Positions 23,945 through 35,603 are shown, counted from the first letter of the stretch. The stretch: 64,000 bases of DNA from Paramyrothecium sp. XJ0827 (GCA_020881915.1 JAJFPB010000002.1:930001-994000); one strand, 5' to 3'. Numbers and translations: made by a program. The notes: generated by a model not told the origin, from the sequence alone.

Positions 23945-25402
23945 ATGAAGGGTATCTTCAAATCAGCCTACAGGATGACATCTGCTGCGGCCAAGCTCAT
24001 TGCCACACATGCCACGCCGTTCAAGTCAATAGCGGAGAACAAGCACGATATCGGAAAATACTTTGACGACTTTGGCGATGCTAGAGTGCTCCTGATTGGC
24101 GATGCCTCTCATGGCACGTCCGAGTTCTACTCTGTGCGCGCCGAGATCACGAAGTACATGATTGAGAACCACGGCTTCAATATCGTGGCTGTCGAAGCGG
24201 ACTGGCCTGATGCCGAGGTTGTGGACCGCTACGTCCGGCGCCGTGCCGGGCCAGGGCCTCAGGGGACAGTCGAGCCGGTCGTAGAGGCGGAGAAGGCCGG
24301 TCGCGAGGCAGCCCTGATGCGGTTCCCGACGTGGATGTGGCGGAACATGGAGGTTCGCGACTTCGTGGAGTGGCTGCGCCGACAGAACGACGGCCTCAAG
24401 GTGGACGATGCGACGGGATTTTACGGTCTGGACCTGTACTCGCTGTCGTCATCGATGAAGGCCGTAATACACTATTTGACCCAGATCGACCCCAAGATGG
24501 CCGAAGTAGCGCGGCAGCGCTATGAGAGCCTGTCCATGTGGGCGGAGGACCCGCACGAGTATGGGTTGGAGACACTTATGACTGGCTTCAAAGGATATGA
24601 AAGAGAGGCCACAGCAATGTTAAGGGATCTGCTTAGCAAACGACTGGAGTACTCGGCAGCTTGGTGGAATGGAGTCGAGTTTCACAGCAGCGAGCAGAAC
24701 GCAAGGCTGGTGATAGGTAAGCTCAAGTCCCTGGAATTGCCGTAGACGGGCACATGATGATGATGTGTAGACGCGGAAAAATACTACAAGGCCATGTACC
24801 ACGGCCGCGATGAGTCGTGGAATCTGCGCGACACGCACATGTTCCAGACGCTGGTCCGGCTCATGAAGCATCGTGGGGCCGGTTCCAAAGCGATTGTCTG
24901 GGCGCACAACAGTCATGTTGGCGACGCTCGAGCGACAGACATGGGCCAGGCGCGGGACGAGCTCAACATTGGGCAGCTCTGCAAGGAGACATTTGGCGAC
25001 TCGGCTCGTATCATCGGCACCGGTACCAACACCGGCACCGTCGCCGCAGCCCACCATTGGGACGGAGACATGCAGGTCATGCGCGTACAGCCGGGGCTCC
25101 GAGGCAGCTACGAGGAGCTGTTCCACGCGACGGGAGTGAAGAACTTCATGCTGGATCTGCGCGAGGGCGAGTGCGATGGCGGGGTCCGCGAGGCGCTGAT
25201 GAGCAGCCGGCTGGAGAGGTTCATAGGCGTGCTGTACAAGCCGCAGACGGAGAGACACTCTCATTACTCCCAGTCGGTGCTGCCCAAGCAGTTTGACGGG
25301 TTCATATGGTTCGACGAGTCAAGGCATGTCGGCACGCTGGAGGTGCACCAGCCACAGAATGGGACCCCGGAGTACGACGAGACGTGGCCTTTTGGGTTGT
25401 GA
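23945..25402 (+). CDS. Erythromycin esterase family hydrolase
   Basis: Member of the Ere-like family (PF05139-type), which in bacteria opens macrolide lactones; most fungal members have no known substrate. Exons 23945-24716 and 24771-25402 give 467 residues; the intron has a gtaagc donor and a tgtag acceptor and splits an Asp codon. The N-terminal motif L-I-G-D-A-S-H-G-T-S-E-F (residues 50-61) corresponds to the family GE.(S/T)HG box, with Asp53 where bacterial enzymes have the catalytic Glu; His56 is kept. V-A-V-E-A-D-W-P-D-A and V-W-A-H-N-S-H-V-G-D are also present. A second ATG ten codons in is an equally possible start. No signal peptide is seen. Confidence 0.88.
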
Positions 25403-25610
25403 GAAGGGGCACTAAGAGAATGCATTATACTATGTGACATTATCTGACAGGTTATAGATGAATAGCGACGGTTCGTGTACCGTGCGCCTCCTATGTACAT
25501 CCAACAACAAATTATGAAGCCATTCCAGGAGATTAACATGGAAATTAATATCTGTCGATGAACGTGGAACAAAGAATTGCTATAGCGAAGCAGCGATTGA
25601 CCATGTCCAC

Positions 25611-26567
25611 CTAGGGATAGTCATTGCGCAGGCTTGCGATGGCGGCAATCATCTGGTTGCCGGAGGCCCAGCCAGCGTACGTGGTGGTAGGGCTCTGGAC
25701 GGAGATGGATTGAACGCCCCAGATGTAGGGCCCGGCCGACGTGTTCTCCCAGAGTGGCCCACCGGACTGGCCGGACATGGCGTCGGTGTCGGAGTAGATG
25801 GGGCCGGTCGAGTCACAGTCGAGCGAGGTGGTGAGGACCTTGGAGTTGGTCTGGAGGTAGGGCCGGTTGCCACTGTCCCGGTCCGCGGGGTACCCTTGAT
25901 GAAGAAGGATGGACTTGTTGAACTGTGCGACCTCGGGGTACTTGACGCCAAAGTTGCCCGTCTGGTCACCCAGCCTGGTGCTGACGAGGAGGACGGCCCA
26001 GTCAGCCTTGGTCTCGCACGGGCCGGACTGCTGGCCTGGGATCACGGCGAGCTGGACCTGGCCAGTGCCGAACGGCGGCGGGTTGTTGTCCTGGGCCGGC
26101 GTGAAGATGCCAGAGACGCCGCTGGCCGTGGGCATGCAGTGACGTGCGGTGAGGACGTGGCGGGGACCAACCATGGCCCCAGAGCAATAGGCGCCGTTGG
26201 ACCAGACGAGCCTACCGACGGCGCCGTAGGGGTAGCCGGTGTTGCCGTTGTATACGCGGTCATCCGTGCCGACGATGAAGCGCTTGCCGAGAGCCGCACC
26301 GGCGGCGGCGGAGGGGGGCGCGTAGGGCTCGATCCTGGGCTCGCCCTGGAGAGCATCTGTGAGGTTCTGGAGCTCGGTGGCGCCGAGGACCTGGATCCGC
26401 GGAACGATGGAGTCTGGTCCGAAGAGCTTGATAAGGTTTAGGTCGAAGCCGACGCCGACGTAATTGCCGGGGGGGACTGGTGCCCGGGGAACGGGTAGAG
26501 GGTTTGCGGTGGCGCTGTTGAAGTAGATGGCTGAGAAGCCAACGACTGCGTTGCTCATTTTGACCAT
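25611..26567 (-). CDS. Secreted V8-like (S1B) serine protease
   Basis: Trypsin-fold endopeptidase related to glutamyl endopeptidases. Intronless, 318 residues from the ATG at 26567. The leader is only weakly hydrophobic; a pro-region runs to K-R at residues 95-96, a likely maturation site just before F-I-V-G-T-D-D-R. The triad is visible: His143 in T-A-R-H-C, Asp189 in K-A-D-W-A-V-L-L and Ser268 in G-Q-S-G-G-P-L-W. Cys pairs flank the His and Asp segments. It is convergent with the esterase-like gene, 208 bases away. A TATAAATA box lies 114 bases upstream of the start. The ATG three codons inside (26558) is an alternative. Confidence 0.88.
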   Translation of the reverse strand: MVKMSNAVVGFSAIYFNSATANPLPVPRAPVPPGNYVGVGFDLNLIKLFGPDSIVPRIQVLGATELQNLTDALQGEPRIEPYAPPSAAAGAALGKRFIVGTDDRVYNGNTGYPYGAVGRLVWSNGAYCSGAMVGPRHVLTARHCMPTASGVSGIFTPAQDNNPPPFGTGQVQLAVIPGQQSGPCETKADWAVLLVSTRLGDQTGNFGVKYPEVAQFNKSILLHQGYPADRDSGNRPYLQTNSKVLTTSLDCDSTGPIYSDTDAMSGQSGGPLWENTSAGPYIWGVQSISVQSPTTTYAGWASGNQMIAAIASLRNDYP

Positions 26568-28038
26568 GGCTGCTAGTGTTGGAGGACTGTTGTGCTTGGT
26601 AAGGGGATTGCGTAGAAGAGTGATGGTGTTCTGTTGGCTTGATATCATGATCGGATCCAAGAGCAGCGGTTATTATCGTCTATTTATACTTGAGGAGCCG
26701 GCAAACATGGAGAGCCCACGAGTACGTCATATTCAACAACTTTGCCCCAGCTGGCAACGAAGGCCTCGGTTTTCTTAGATGAGAAGGTGTGCGCCCCATC
26801 AGCCAACGACTATGCGGTGCGGCTGAGGGAAAGGTGTGGGCCATACTTTGTCATTGCCACTGTGAAGGTTTCGACTAATTGCGAGCTGATAGCCTCTTTT
26901 TGATATTTTTTTAAAGGAAGATGACGAGCACATGGCCCAGCTGAGCGGGTACATGGGCGCTAGGTGTACGGATCTTGACGTGATCCGGCATGTTGACGCC
27001 CACTGCTTGCTTTTGGCGTGGCCGAGTGATCGTGGGGGGAGTGAGTCCGATCAACTCGATGATGCACGTCTGGAAACGTGCTGTTTCTGCGTGTGGAGAG
27101 ACTTTGGTTCATTAAGGAAACCTGGTTGAAATTCACGAGCCTGGAATAGCAACTCGGAGACGATTCCGGATGATCAAACCTATCAACTTTGACATAGGTA
27201 CAGAGAAACATTTTCATGACTTGCAATGTCTCTCAGCGATTGTTTCTTGCTTCTTCGGGAACTATTGATTCAGCCGGAACGAGACGGAGTTTGCCGCGAC
27301 GGCCGCTCAGCTGTTGCCGGGGAATGCAGATGGTCTAGAAGTCGACCAGGTGGCCATCCGGTCGCCGATGTAACCTCTGCTGCAACCATTACCGACGCAG
27401 CGAGGTGGGAGTCAGGTTGCCGGGCAGGTTTCGGAGGCGGTCGAGACCGCGATTATGGCGAGCTTGAGTAGTATTAGAGATCGCCAAATGCGCGGGAAAG
27501 TCGGCGAGATGAATGTGGCGTCGCTGGATATCTTGGGGGTGGCTTGTGGTTGGGGGGAGCAGAGATGGTGTAAGAGCAAGTAGTCGACGAAGCAAGTCTT
27601 AGTGACAGCAACAACGGGGGAAATCGCAAGGAAAGGAGTACAGTTTGATTGGAATCTTCGCCTGAAAGCCACCACTCGGCCTCATCGATATTCCAACAAG
27701 TCGATTCAGGGTACAGTCAAAAGAAATTCATCACGTCCACCGTCATGTAGTTTATTGAGATAAAACATACCTGGAAATCATGATTTATGTAATAATTCTG
27801 GTTCAGGCCAACAAAAGTGTCTCGGACACTAGGATCCCCGCGGTTTGATACGCCCATGTTCTTCCAGAATACGCAAAACCCTCGTCGAAGTGTCGTAGCT
27901 CTGAATCACATTCCGTAGGCGCCTCAACAGGATCGAGAATCGAACCATACATGGGCATTCTTACGCAACTCTGATGCAAAAGTGATTTCTCGGGGAGAAA
28001 AAGAAAGAGCTCTATTGATTTTGCCACTGGTAACCTGT
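26568..28038. other. Intergenic region, no gene seen
   Basis: About 1.5 kb that includes the protease promoter and the 3' end of the PEBP gene. One stretch (about 27,290-27,560) reads in several frames without stops but gives no recognisable protein; it may be a decayed fragment. Confidence 0.5.
26681..26688 (-). promoter_or_regulatory. TATA box of the serine protease gene
   Basis: On the minus strand this reads TATAAATA, 114 bases before the predicted start codon. This is a canonical core element for an inducible secreted enzyme. Confidence 0.5.
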
Positions 28039-28808
28039 CTACTCCTTCCAGCCATCTCCGGCTCCCAGCTTCCAGTTGACGCCAACCAGAGTGAGGTTGT
28101 GCTTGGCGATGAAGGGAGCGGGGTCAAACGAGCGGCGCTGGACAAACTCCTCGCCGCCGACGTCCTCCTTGGTGAGGTCCAGGCCGTCCGGCTCTCGGAA
28201 GAGCAGGTACAGGTAACGATGAGGCTTGGACCTGGAAATCAAAATTAGTCAGCGTCATTCCGCGAGCCACTTTCGACAGGAATCCTTAGGTTCCAGTGAA
28301 CTTGCTTGTCTCATCAGTCATGACTTACTCGTCCTTGGGTCCGGGAGCCAGGTACTCGGTCAGGGCGGGCTTCGTCTGGGCGACGACGTCGCTGCCGCTG
28401 CTCAGGGGCTGCAGGCCGGGCAGGACCCAGTGACGCCAGAACGCAAACTTGGGGTCATCCGGGGTGGGCGCGTCCGGGTCAACGAGCATGAGCAAGTAGT
28501 TGGCGCTTGAAGAACCGCCAGCCTGGAAGGGTTCGCCGCGCAGGCGAGCCGTCAGCCATCATTCGCAGCGATGAATCGACCGCAACAAGAGAGGAACTCA
28601 CCTCAGGCCCGAACGTAATCGAGGGAACCGTCTTGACCTCGGAGACGCGGAGCAGGTTGCCCAGCTCAACTGCGCGGTCGCCGAAGCTGACGCCGAGCTT
28701 GACTGTGGGCTTGAAGTCCTTGGGAATCAAGCTCTCGGCGTGGCCTGGCACGAGGCCGGCCTTCTCCAGCGAGGCCGCAAGGGCCTGTGCGTGCTCTTCC
28801 AAAGCCAT
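28039..28808 (-). CDS. PEBP-family protein (carboxypeptidase Y inhibitor TFS1-like)
   Basis: Phosphatidylethanolamine-binding protein; the yeast relative Tfs1 inhibits carboxypeptidase Y and modulates Ras signalling. Three exons, 28602-28808, 28329-28522 and 28231-28039, join to 197 residues, with gtgagt and gtaagt donors and cag acceptors. The PEBP anion-binding core is present: L-V-D-P-D-A-P at residues 82-88, W-R-H-W-V-L-P-G about a dozen residues later, and P-H-R-Y-L-Y-L-L-F in exon 3, equivalent to the G.HRY..L motif. Exon 1 starts with a helical region typical of the yeast-type subfamily. No signal peptide is seen, so it is probably cytosolic. Confidence 0.9.
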
Positions 28809-30010
28809 GATTTCTGTACTACCTGCGGGTTTTTACAACAAAAGTTGACTTCTGAGGTGCAAAGGGGAGCACGCGATGAGAGCTGCCCGCACGTCGTGAA
28901 TGGGGGATGTAATTGGGGCCTGCCAAGACGAGACGCTATGGGGTCATTGTGGAACTGGTCGATGACGAGTGGTGGAAGATCTAGGCCCGAGGGGCTGTCC
29001 TCGCAACGCGGGAGACTATCAGGGTGGAGCTAGCGAGCGTCTTGTGCTGCGCAAGCTCCCGTAAGCGAAATGTTAAGCATAATGTCGGGGCTCAGGGATG
29101 CTATTCTGTGCTTTACGCTGAAATACCCTCAATCGCCCGCAAGGGTCTGTTGCCAATCATTTGGCGTTTTGTCTTGTGCGAACCAGAACTAGCCATTTCC
29201 AGTAATTGAGTCACGTAGAACCCTTTTGCTTACGAAAGTGTAACTAGACGACTTCTGTTGTCACGAACAGAGTTACTCGTTTTTTAAACCTTAGTGCTCT
29301 ATGGAAGCCTATACCATGCTTTTGTCCATCTCTTGCTACTGTTCCGTCTGTCTTCCTTTGGCTCTTGGTAGCCTGTACCAAGTGGCAGTGCACCTCCACT
29401 GGCTTTTTGTGAGGTCTCGTCAAAAAGTGATTGAAGGCAGCATTTAAAGCAACTAGTAGCCAGTAAAATCAAGACTCCGTAGTGAGATAGGAGTTTTGAT
29501 GAGGATCACTATTAAAACTAGTCATTAGTTCCTGTGAAATCAGATTGTAGTCCAAGACCTTATTGACCAGATGTTTCCTATTTTAGACAACAGACACAAA
29601 CCTTCCGTGCATATTCGAAGGAATGGAGAGTTGGCGAACAGAGTAGTTTCAGTTGATGCGGTTTCAAAAGATCGGTCATCTTTGCATGGAAAACTCTAGT
29701 ACTGGCTATCCTTCTTAGTCTTGAAGGCCGCGATTCCAAGATGAGGCTCATCTCTATTGCTTTTGGTTCTCTTCCTACCTTGTCTCGTTTTGCTTTATTG
29801 TGGTTTCAACCCGGTTGAGAGGCCCTCAAAGTCTTCTAAGGAAAGTCTGCATACAAAACAGAACGCCGAAGGATTTTGGTAAGTTGGATTGTGACCACTC
29901 TATGGCTTGGCCACCCTGGAGATTGTCACATAACGGAGACGCCACATTTGCGGACAGCATGACTATCCCTTCTTAGTGCTAATGTTCTCCGCCAGCTTAC
30001 ATCAGCTCAG
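28809..30010. other. Intergenic region, no gene seen
   Basis: Contains the PEBP promoter and about 1 kb of relatively AT-rich sequence leading to the tRNA gene. No open frame with support. Confidence 0.55.
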
Positions 30011-30100
30011 GCCCGGATGGTCTAGGGGTATGATTCTTGCTTTGGGAAGGAGTACCAGCTCAACTGCAAGAGGTCTCGCGTTCGAATCGCGATTCGGGCC
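30011..30100 (+). tRNA. tRNA-Pro (TGG anticodon) with an 18-base intron
   Basis: The acceptor stem GCCCGGA pairs with TTCGGGC (one G-T pair). The D-loop is TCTAGGGGTATGA and the T-arm is TCGCG/TTCGAAT/CGCGA. The anticodon stem is CTTGC/GCAAG with loop TTTGGG+T, placing anticodon TGG at 30043-30045. An intron at 30047-30064 lies just after position 37, the normal site for nuclear tRNA introns. The discriminator is C. A T-rich run follows directly. Confidence 0.93.
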
Positions 30101-30111
30101 TTTCTTTTTTT
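30101..30111 (+). terminator. RNA polymerase III terminator of tRNA-Pro
   Basis: TTTC followed by seven T residues starts right after the tRNA discriminator base, matching a Pol III stop signal. Confidence 0.8.
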
Positions 30112-33100
30112 GGCTTCTTGCGCAACTGTCCCTCGAATCTGTTTCTGTCACATTTTGAATCACACGCGAACTCCACCCTGTACTCGCTTTCGGCAGGACT
30201 TGTCAGATGGAGGTTTTTATCATGGTCCTGAAATCTTTTGAAGACAGAAAAGAAGCATGAAAAAGTATGATTCGGGGTATGAGAATAACTTCTTTGACCA
30301 GCTTTTTACTTTCCAATCCACATCTAAGAATGAGCGAAAGTACTCTGATGGATCAATTTTTCATGTATTCACAGGCCGTCTGCCCAACTCAAAACACTGG
30401 AGGCTGCCTTCCAGAGGAGGAGGATGATAAAATCCCCGGTATTCCATCTAAATGATCACTGGCAGAACTGGCAATCTGCGTGTGCCCGAAGAAGTGAAAA
30501 GCCTTAGGATTATACCGGACAGAGGTTCTGAAATTATGGCATGACGCCTTTGGGCTCCCTGACCTGCTCATCGTCGCGGACTTTTGTGGTCGGCACCAAG
30601 CACCACTAAATCATGCCGGTAGTCTTTATCGTGGTAACGAAGAATGAGTCGAGCAATGGACGAGGTAGTCGGAGAGCTGCAGCAGTTTCAGAAAGCCGGC
30701 CACGCATCGTAGTCGTTGCGAAGGCTTCCTTGACTAAATCGTAGAAAAATTTCCATCCTTGGACATCAAGAGTCATTCAGACGTCAATAGCTTGCAACGT
30801 GCCTCGGTTGTTCTTGCGCACCTAAAGCCCGCACGCGAGAAGCATATTTGCTTGGGTTTATCGTGAATCAACACGGAAGCTGTGTAAATTTAATCGATCT
30901 GTGGTAGCCATGTATAGGCATGGACAGTTAGGTTCTTCTACTCGCGAAATGGTAGTCGAAATGATACACTATATCAACTTGCTGACGATGAAACTGCTCC
31001 TGGTAATCTAAGATCTGGTACGAGACTGTAAACTCCACCTTAGTCACCCGAAACTGATGATCAGATCCCGTCGATACCCCGGAGTCTTACTTTGCGTAGC
31101 GAACAAAGTTCACATGGTTTTTCAATCTTGAACGTCGTGTAAAAAATGAGGATTTGAGACGGTCCCGTGTAAAAATCCATCAAGCGTACCAGCCGAGACA
31201 ACCTCTTGCCAAACGTGGAGAGGGGGTTGACTTGGTGGTTTCTTCAACTATGGAGCACCACAGAAACTCAAAAGATGGTTTTGATATTTTAATGTACGAC
31301 AAGAAAGCTTGGGAAGGTGTATTGTCCTTTATCCTGTTACGCCTTAAAGGATTGTTGCTGAAGGGTCTACATGTGTTCAACAATCCTGTAAGATGAAGGG
31401 AGAGAAAATGCCGAGTCAGTCGAGTCAGCCCTTCGAATAATGGAACTTCTCTGAGCTGAAAAAAGAGTTACATGTGTTCTACATAGCGTTTCTCCGGTAA
31501 AACGGGGTTCATTGGTGATGTGGTATGAGGAGAGAGCCGTATGGCGTGATGATAAACAATCCTCGTTCCTAAGGTGACTAATCTCCGTTTCTTGACTCAC
31601 AAAATTTTCTTGCCAGAACGCTAGGAGGAAAATCGAGGTGTGGATTATGTCATATATACCTCATAAGCAGATACCAGGACCGTCATTGACACGCTTTGCC
31701 TCGGTACTTTCGTATTTTTCCTCCTATTGTTCACCAAGGCCATTCCTCCAACACCTATTCTTGGGGTCTCTGAATGCTTACTCTTCTTGGAATTCCAGAT
31801 AAAGGCTGAAGAATCGTGCACGTCGTGAAATTATGGAGCAGGTCATTTTCTTGGGCCAATTTTGTCCTCGAATTGACCGGTAGCAAGACACAGGTCGTTT
31901 TGGCAATTGGTTGCAATTTTTCTGACTACCTCCAATTGCCTCTAATATTCCATATCTCAAGTACCTCCTGATCGCCGTTAACGAGATTGGTATCAATTAT
32001 GTAGAGCAGTGCTGCCTCTGCATTGTTGGCGTAAGCCTGGTGCTGTTCTCATCGAATCTTCTCTCGAAAGGAATCCAGTCTACGAGAGAGACATTGCAAA
32101 TTGAAGACCACTCAGGCTTGCGGCCCTGATATGAACCACGTACACGGCGGCTGGGATTGCGATCAGGTCGTTCAATACTGGTATGCCTGCCGAGCCATGA
32201 GACATATTCTTGCTTTCGCCAGCGGGCAAACCTGGTATGGTATGTATCTAGTAGATCGCCATGATACGAAGCAGCCACTTGGCCGAAGGAAAACACGTGC
32301 GTGCTTCAATCTCTTTCGTTTTTGATGCTCTGTTACCACGTCTAGGATCTCGGTGAGCTGTCTATTAATCCTCTACTATCTCTATCGCAGCTGAGCCCGA
32401 TTCTCACCAGTCGCCGCCCGCGGGTGATACTAAGCGAAGGCGTTTTGCTATGGACCGGCGACTACTGTGGAAAACCTCGACCACGACTTAAATTCCTGCT
32501 GTAGAAGTACTACACGTTATATTCAAAACATCGCTAGCATGCATGGCCGAGAAACAGTGGCCAGTCATGTATGAGACGGTTTCATTCTCAGGGACAAGCG
32601 CCGCGGCGACATTGCGACCCGTCGTTGGCATGACTTGAATACATGGGATGGTCTCGTAACTGAAGTCGGCCGAATGTCAGGACATGGGAGCCCTCCGGCA
32701 CATGGAACTTTACATGAGAATCATATGATGGATGCGCCCAACCGGCAAAGCGCACTGACAGTGTCCCTTCAAGCTCTTAGCCATTCACCTGTTTATGTCT
32801 CGGGGAGCAGGATTGGTACCGCACACGTCGCCAACCCCCTCCGGGTAGGTCTCAGTTAGAAATCCTCATGTGGGCAGAAAAGCTCCGGTGGCGTCAGAAC
32901 TGACTCGACATTTGCCATTTTTGGCTTCCTGTTTCCGCAAAAAGCAATGAAAAGAAGTCAAGCACAACTACTTTGAGAAGTGGCGATGCTCTGGAGGACC
33001 TTTCTGGAAACAATCATGATCAGACATGCAACCACCAAGCTATACAGATCATATCCGAAGGTCTGGAGCTGCTGTGCATGCCGGTCTTGCTTGCGGAACT

Positions 33101-33292
33101 GACTGGAAAGACCGCCATTGCGAAGGTTCTCAGAGAAGGAGACGAGAAGCGCTGTCAAGTATAAAGAGAGAGGACTGCCCTGTTCATCCATCAGTCCTCA
33201 CCATTAAAAACCCTGACCATTTCACTCATCCACATTACTTCCAAAAAAATTCTGTTAAACGCTATTCTGGACTCTCTTAACACCACGCGAAA
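30112..33292. other. 3.2 kb gene-free accessory DNA
   Basis: No supportable gene on either strand. Stops are frequent and base composition is more AT-rich than in the core regions. Old degraded mobile DNA is possible, but I could not recognise any element. Confidence 0.5.
33160..33165 (+). promoter_or_regulatory. TATA box of the small secreted repeat protein gene
   Basis: TATAAA lies 133 bases before the start codon of the small secreted protein, followed by a purine-rich GAGAGAG stretch. Confidence 0.5.
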
Positions 33293-33755
33293 ATGAAGTT
33301 CTTGAACGCCATCGCTCTCTTCGCCATTGCTGCGGCAGCATCCCCTCTGGCAGTTAGTTTGTTTCTCAACCACGAATGCTAATGCTGACGATTCACAGGC
33401 CCCCGAAGTTCCTACAGAAGGAGCTATTGTTGCTCGAGAGCCTACGCAGGCTGCGACTCTGGACCAAATTGCCGTTATTAAAGCCGAAATCGAGGCCCTC
33501 GTCGCCTCCGGTGACTTTAGGAGGCATCGCCAGTATACACGGTCTGAGGACCTGGACGCTCGCCAGGTCAACCTTGAGGATCTCTTGGATACACTTCTGT
33601 CCCTTGTGACGGACTTGCTTAATGGTGGTGATGATGATGATGATGACGATTCTCGTCGTCGCCGTATCTTTGATCGGCAGACTAGCGTTGAAGATCTTTT
33701 GGACACCCTCCTTGCCCTGCTCAGCTCCCTTCTCAACGGAGGCCGTCGGCCGTAA
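33293..33755 (+). CDS. Small secreted protein with two amphipathic repeats
   Basis: Exons 33293-33352 and 33399-33755 give 138 residues; the intron has a gttagt donor and a cacag acceptor and falls exactly at the end of the signal peptide (M-K-F-L-N-A-I-A-L-F-A-I-A-A-A-A). Two near-copies follow: residues 75-97 and 113-135 both read R-Q-..-.-.-E-D-L-L-D-T-L-L-..-L-L-N-G-G. They are separated by seven Asp (98-104) and four Arg (106-109), a plausible Kex2-type cutting site; the second copy ends R-R-P. No Cys. It may be a precursor whose repeats are released as leucine-rich helical peptides, or a small effector. I do not recognise a family. Confidence 0.8.
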
Positions 33756-34600
33756 GAGCCTACTATCATCCGACCGCTTATCTTAGTAAATTTTGCGTTC
33801 AAGATGAGTGAATGGGAGCGTTGGGCTTCATTTTTTATAAGTTAGTTTTATTAAGCTTACGAGTCATGAGCTTGGAATCTGGGGAAGGTTGAAACACGAG
33901 ACCAAAATTGAGATACAGGTCCCAAGCATTTAATTCTCGCAATATCTAAATGAAATATCCCCAACTTACATCAAATTTGATTTGATGATCTCAACTCGTG
34001 ATCCTAAAACAACATGATCCTTCCCAGCAAGGTCCATCACAACACTCAAATCTATGGAAACTCTCTCGGTCGAGTTGGAGGAAATGCAAAATATTATACT
34101 TACTGAAATTCATGAAACTGTATTGCCCAAAAGTCCTAGAAGCTATCAATCGTGGTTTGGTAAGATGATAGACGGAAAGTGTTAAGAGAGACCTAAAAAA
34201 TTACTGCTTACGTTGGAGAATGTCCTCATGCAAAATGAAGACACAAAGAGTACATCTTTTGTGTTCTCACTATCTTAAGCAGCAATGACTGATTTTATTA
34301 TCTCAAAAGAGCAAGACTTGAACAAGGATCTATTGATCCTTGAGTTATTGCATAAATTAATGAGATACGAAGCTGGTGGAGCTACGTTTCCTGTGAAACT
34401 GTGGAAATATTGGTAATTTTGCACAACACTGGATATAACGTCCCCTGGTGGATGTATACAACATCAGTAACAAAATGCAGTGCGAGTATTTGTTGATATA
34501 GTCGGAAGGAACTAATCTAGGCCGATTAAATGTTGCCGGTGACGGGCCTTAATATCCTAGGGGTAGGGGTAGCCTCGCAAACTTCATTGCCGCTTCTTCT
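33756..34600. other. AT-rich intergenic region, no gene seen
   Basis: Separates two genes with facing 3' ends. The sequence is AT-rich with many stops in all frames. Confidence 0.55.
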
Positions 34601-35499
34601 TCAGATAAGGCTGACATCATCAAGCCCAAAGACACCCCAAGTGCTATCATCGCAATAAAATTTGACCGAAACGGTGACTGCCTCAGTTGCAGAGGCTGTG
34701 TATTGGCCCGAGAGCCTGAAATAAGGTGGTGGGTTGCCTCCGCCGAAGCCCGCGTAAACCGTCACCTGTGCGATGGTCGTTCCCCCAATCACCGTGCTCA
34801 AATAACATTGGTCAAACACAAGATCAAGAACGCTGTAATAGGCAGTAAGAGTGTAAGTTTGTCCAGCTGCCAAGCTGACCGTCTGAGAAAGGACGAGAGG
34901 AGGTTCTTCCTGGCCCTGGTGGCCCAACATACTGCATAAGTTAGCGCCTGAAACAGTCGAAGCAGCCAGGGGATTCTTACGAAAATTGAGTACCAGTACG
35001 AGCTCGGAAAGGGAAAAAGCTCGTGCTTTCCCTATTGTGAGCAACTGAAGCGCCGTCAATCCCGCCAGTAGTCCAGGGAGTCAAGTCAGATCGGTTTGCG
35101 CTAGATTCAAAGCTTCCATTGATGATGAAGTTGCTTGGGGTGGGGCTGGCGCTCGCGCTTGAGCTGGTTGATGTGGTAAATGTAGTGGCTCCAGTTGCAG
35201 TTGCAGTGGCGGTTGCGGTTGCGGTTGCGGTAACCAGACAATTGCAGGCACTGGAGAGACGCACCGGGCCGCAGGTTGCGAAAGGGGATGGCGCTGCTGT
35301 CTGACTGCAATCATGGGTTAGACGTTGTGGTGAATCCCGGGACGGAAACCTACCTAGCAAGGTATGCACCACAGAAACCAGCCGATGTTCTATCCTCATA
35401 ATTCCGGATGGCACGATAACAGTTGTCTTGACCACAATTCTGTGCTAGTGCCAGAGGCAAAGCAGAAAGAACAAGAGCAAGGCAGTGGGTGAGCATCAT
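34601..35499 (-). CDS. Secreted protein with CBM-like C-terminal domain
   Basis: Exons 35354-35499, 34981-35304 and 34601-34931 give 266 residues. The signal peptide (M-M-L-T-H-C-L-A-L-V-L-S-A-L) ends before Q-N-C-G-Q-D-N-C-Y-R-A-I-R, a Cys-rich N-terminal module common in secreted fungal proteins. A Thr/Ala/Ser linker with six T-A units follows and is probably O-glycosylated. The last ~145 residues begin N-F-I-I-N-G-S-F-E, contain P-W-T and end W-G-V-F-G-L-D-D-V-S-L, the pattern of a beta-sandwich CBM4/9-like or galactose-binding fold. No catalytic domain is present. The likely role is binding wall or plant polysaccharide, by inference. Confidence 0.82.
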
Positions 35500-35595
35500 G
35501 ATTGCTGTGATGTTTCGTTGAAAAGACGAGTTTAATGCGCTGAGAATTCTACGGGCGTGATGAATTGAGTTGTAATTAGGCAGATATAAAGACAG

Positions 35596-35603
35596 CTTTT
35601 ATA
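35596..35603 (-). promoter_or_regulatory. TATA box of the CBM-like gene
   Basis: Reads TATAAAAG on the minus strand, 97 bases before the start codon. Confidence 0.5.

Noticed and set aside
25710..26441. 243-codon plus-strand frame
   Set aside because: Antisense to the serine protease, Gly/Val-rich without motifs.
27226..27675. Overlapping open frames on both strands
   Set aside because: One frame reads like a coding fragment for about 40 residues, but there is no start, splice site or known motif.
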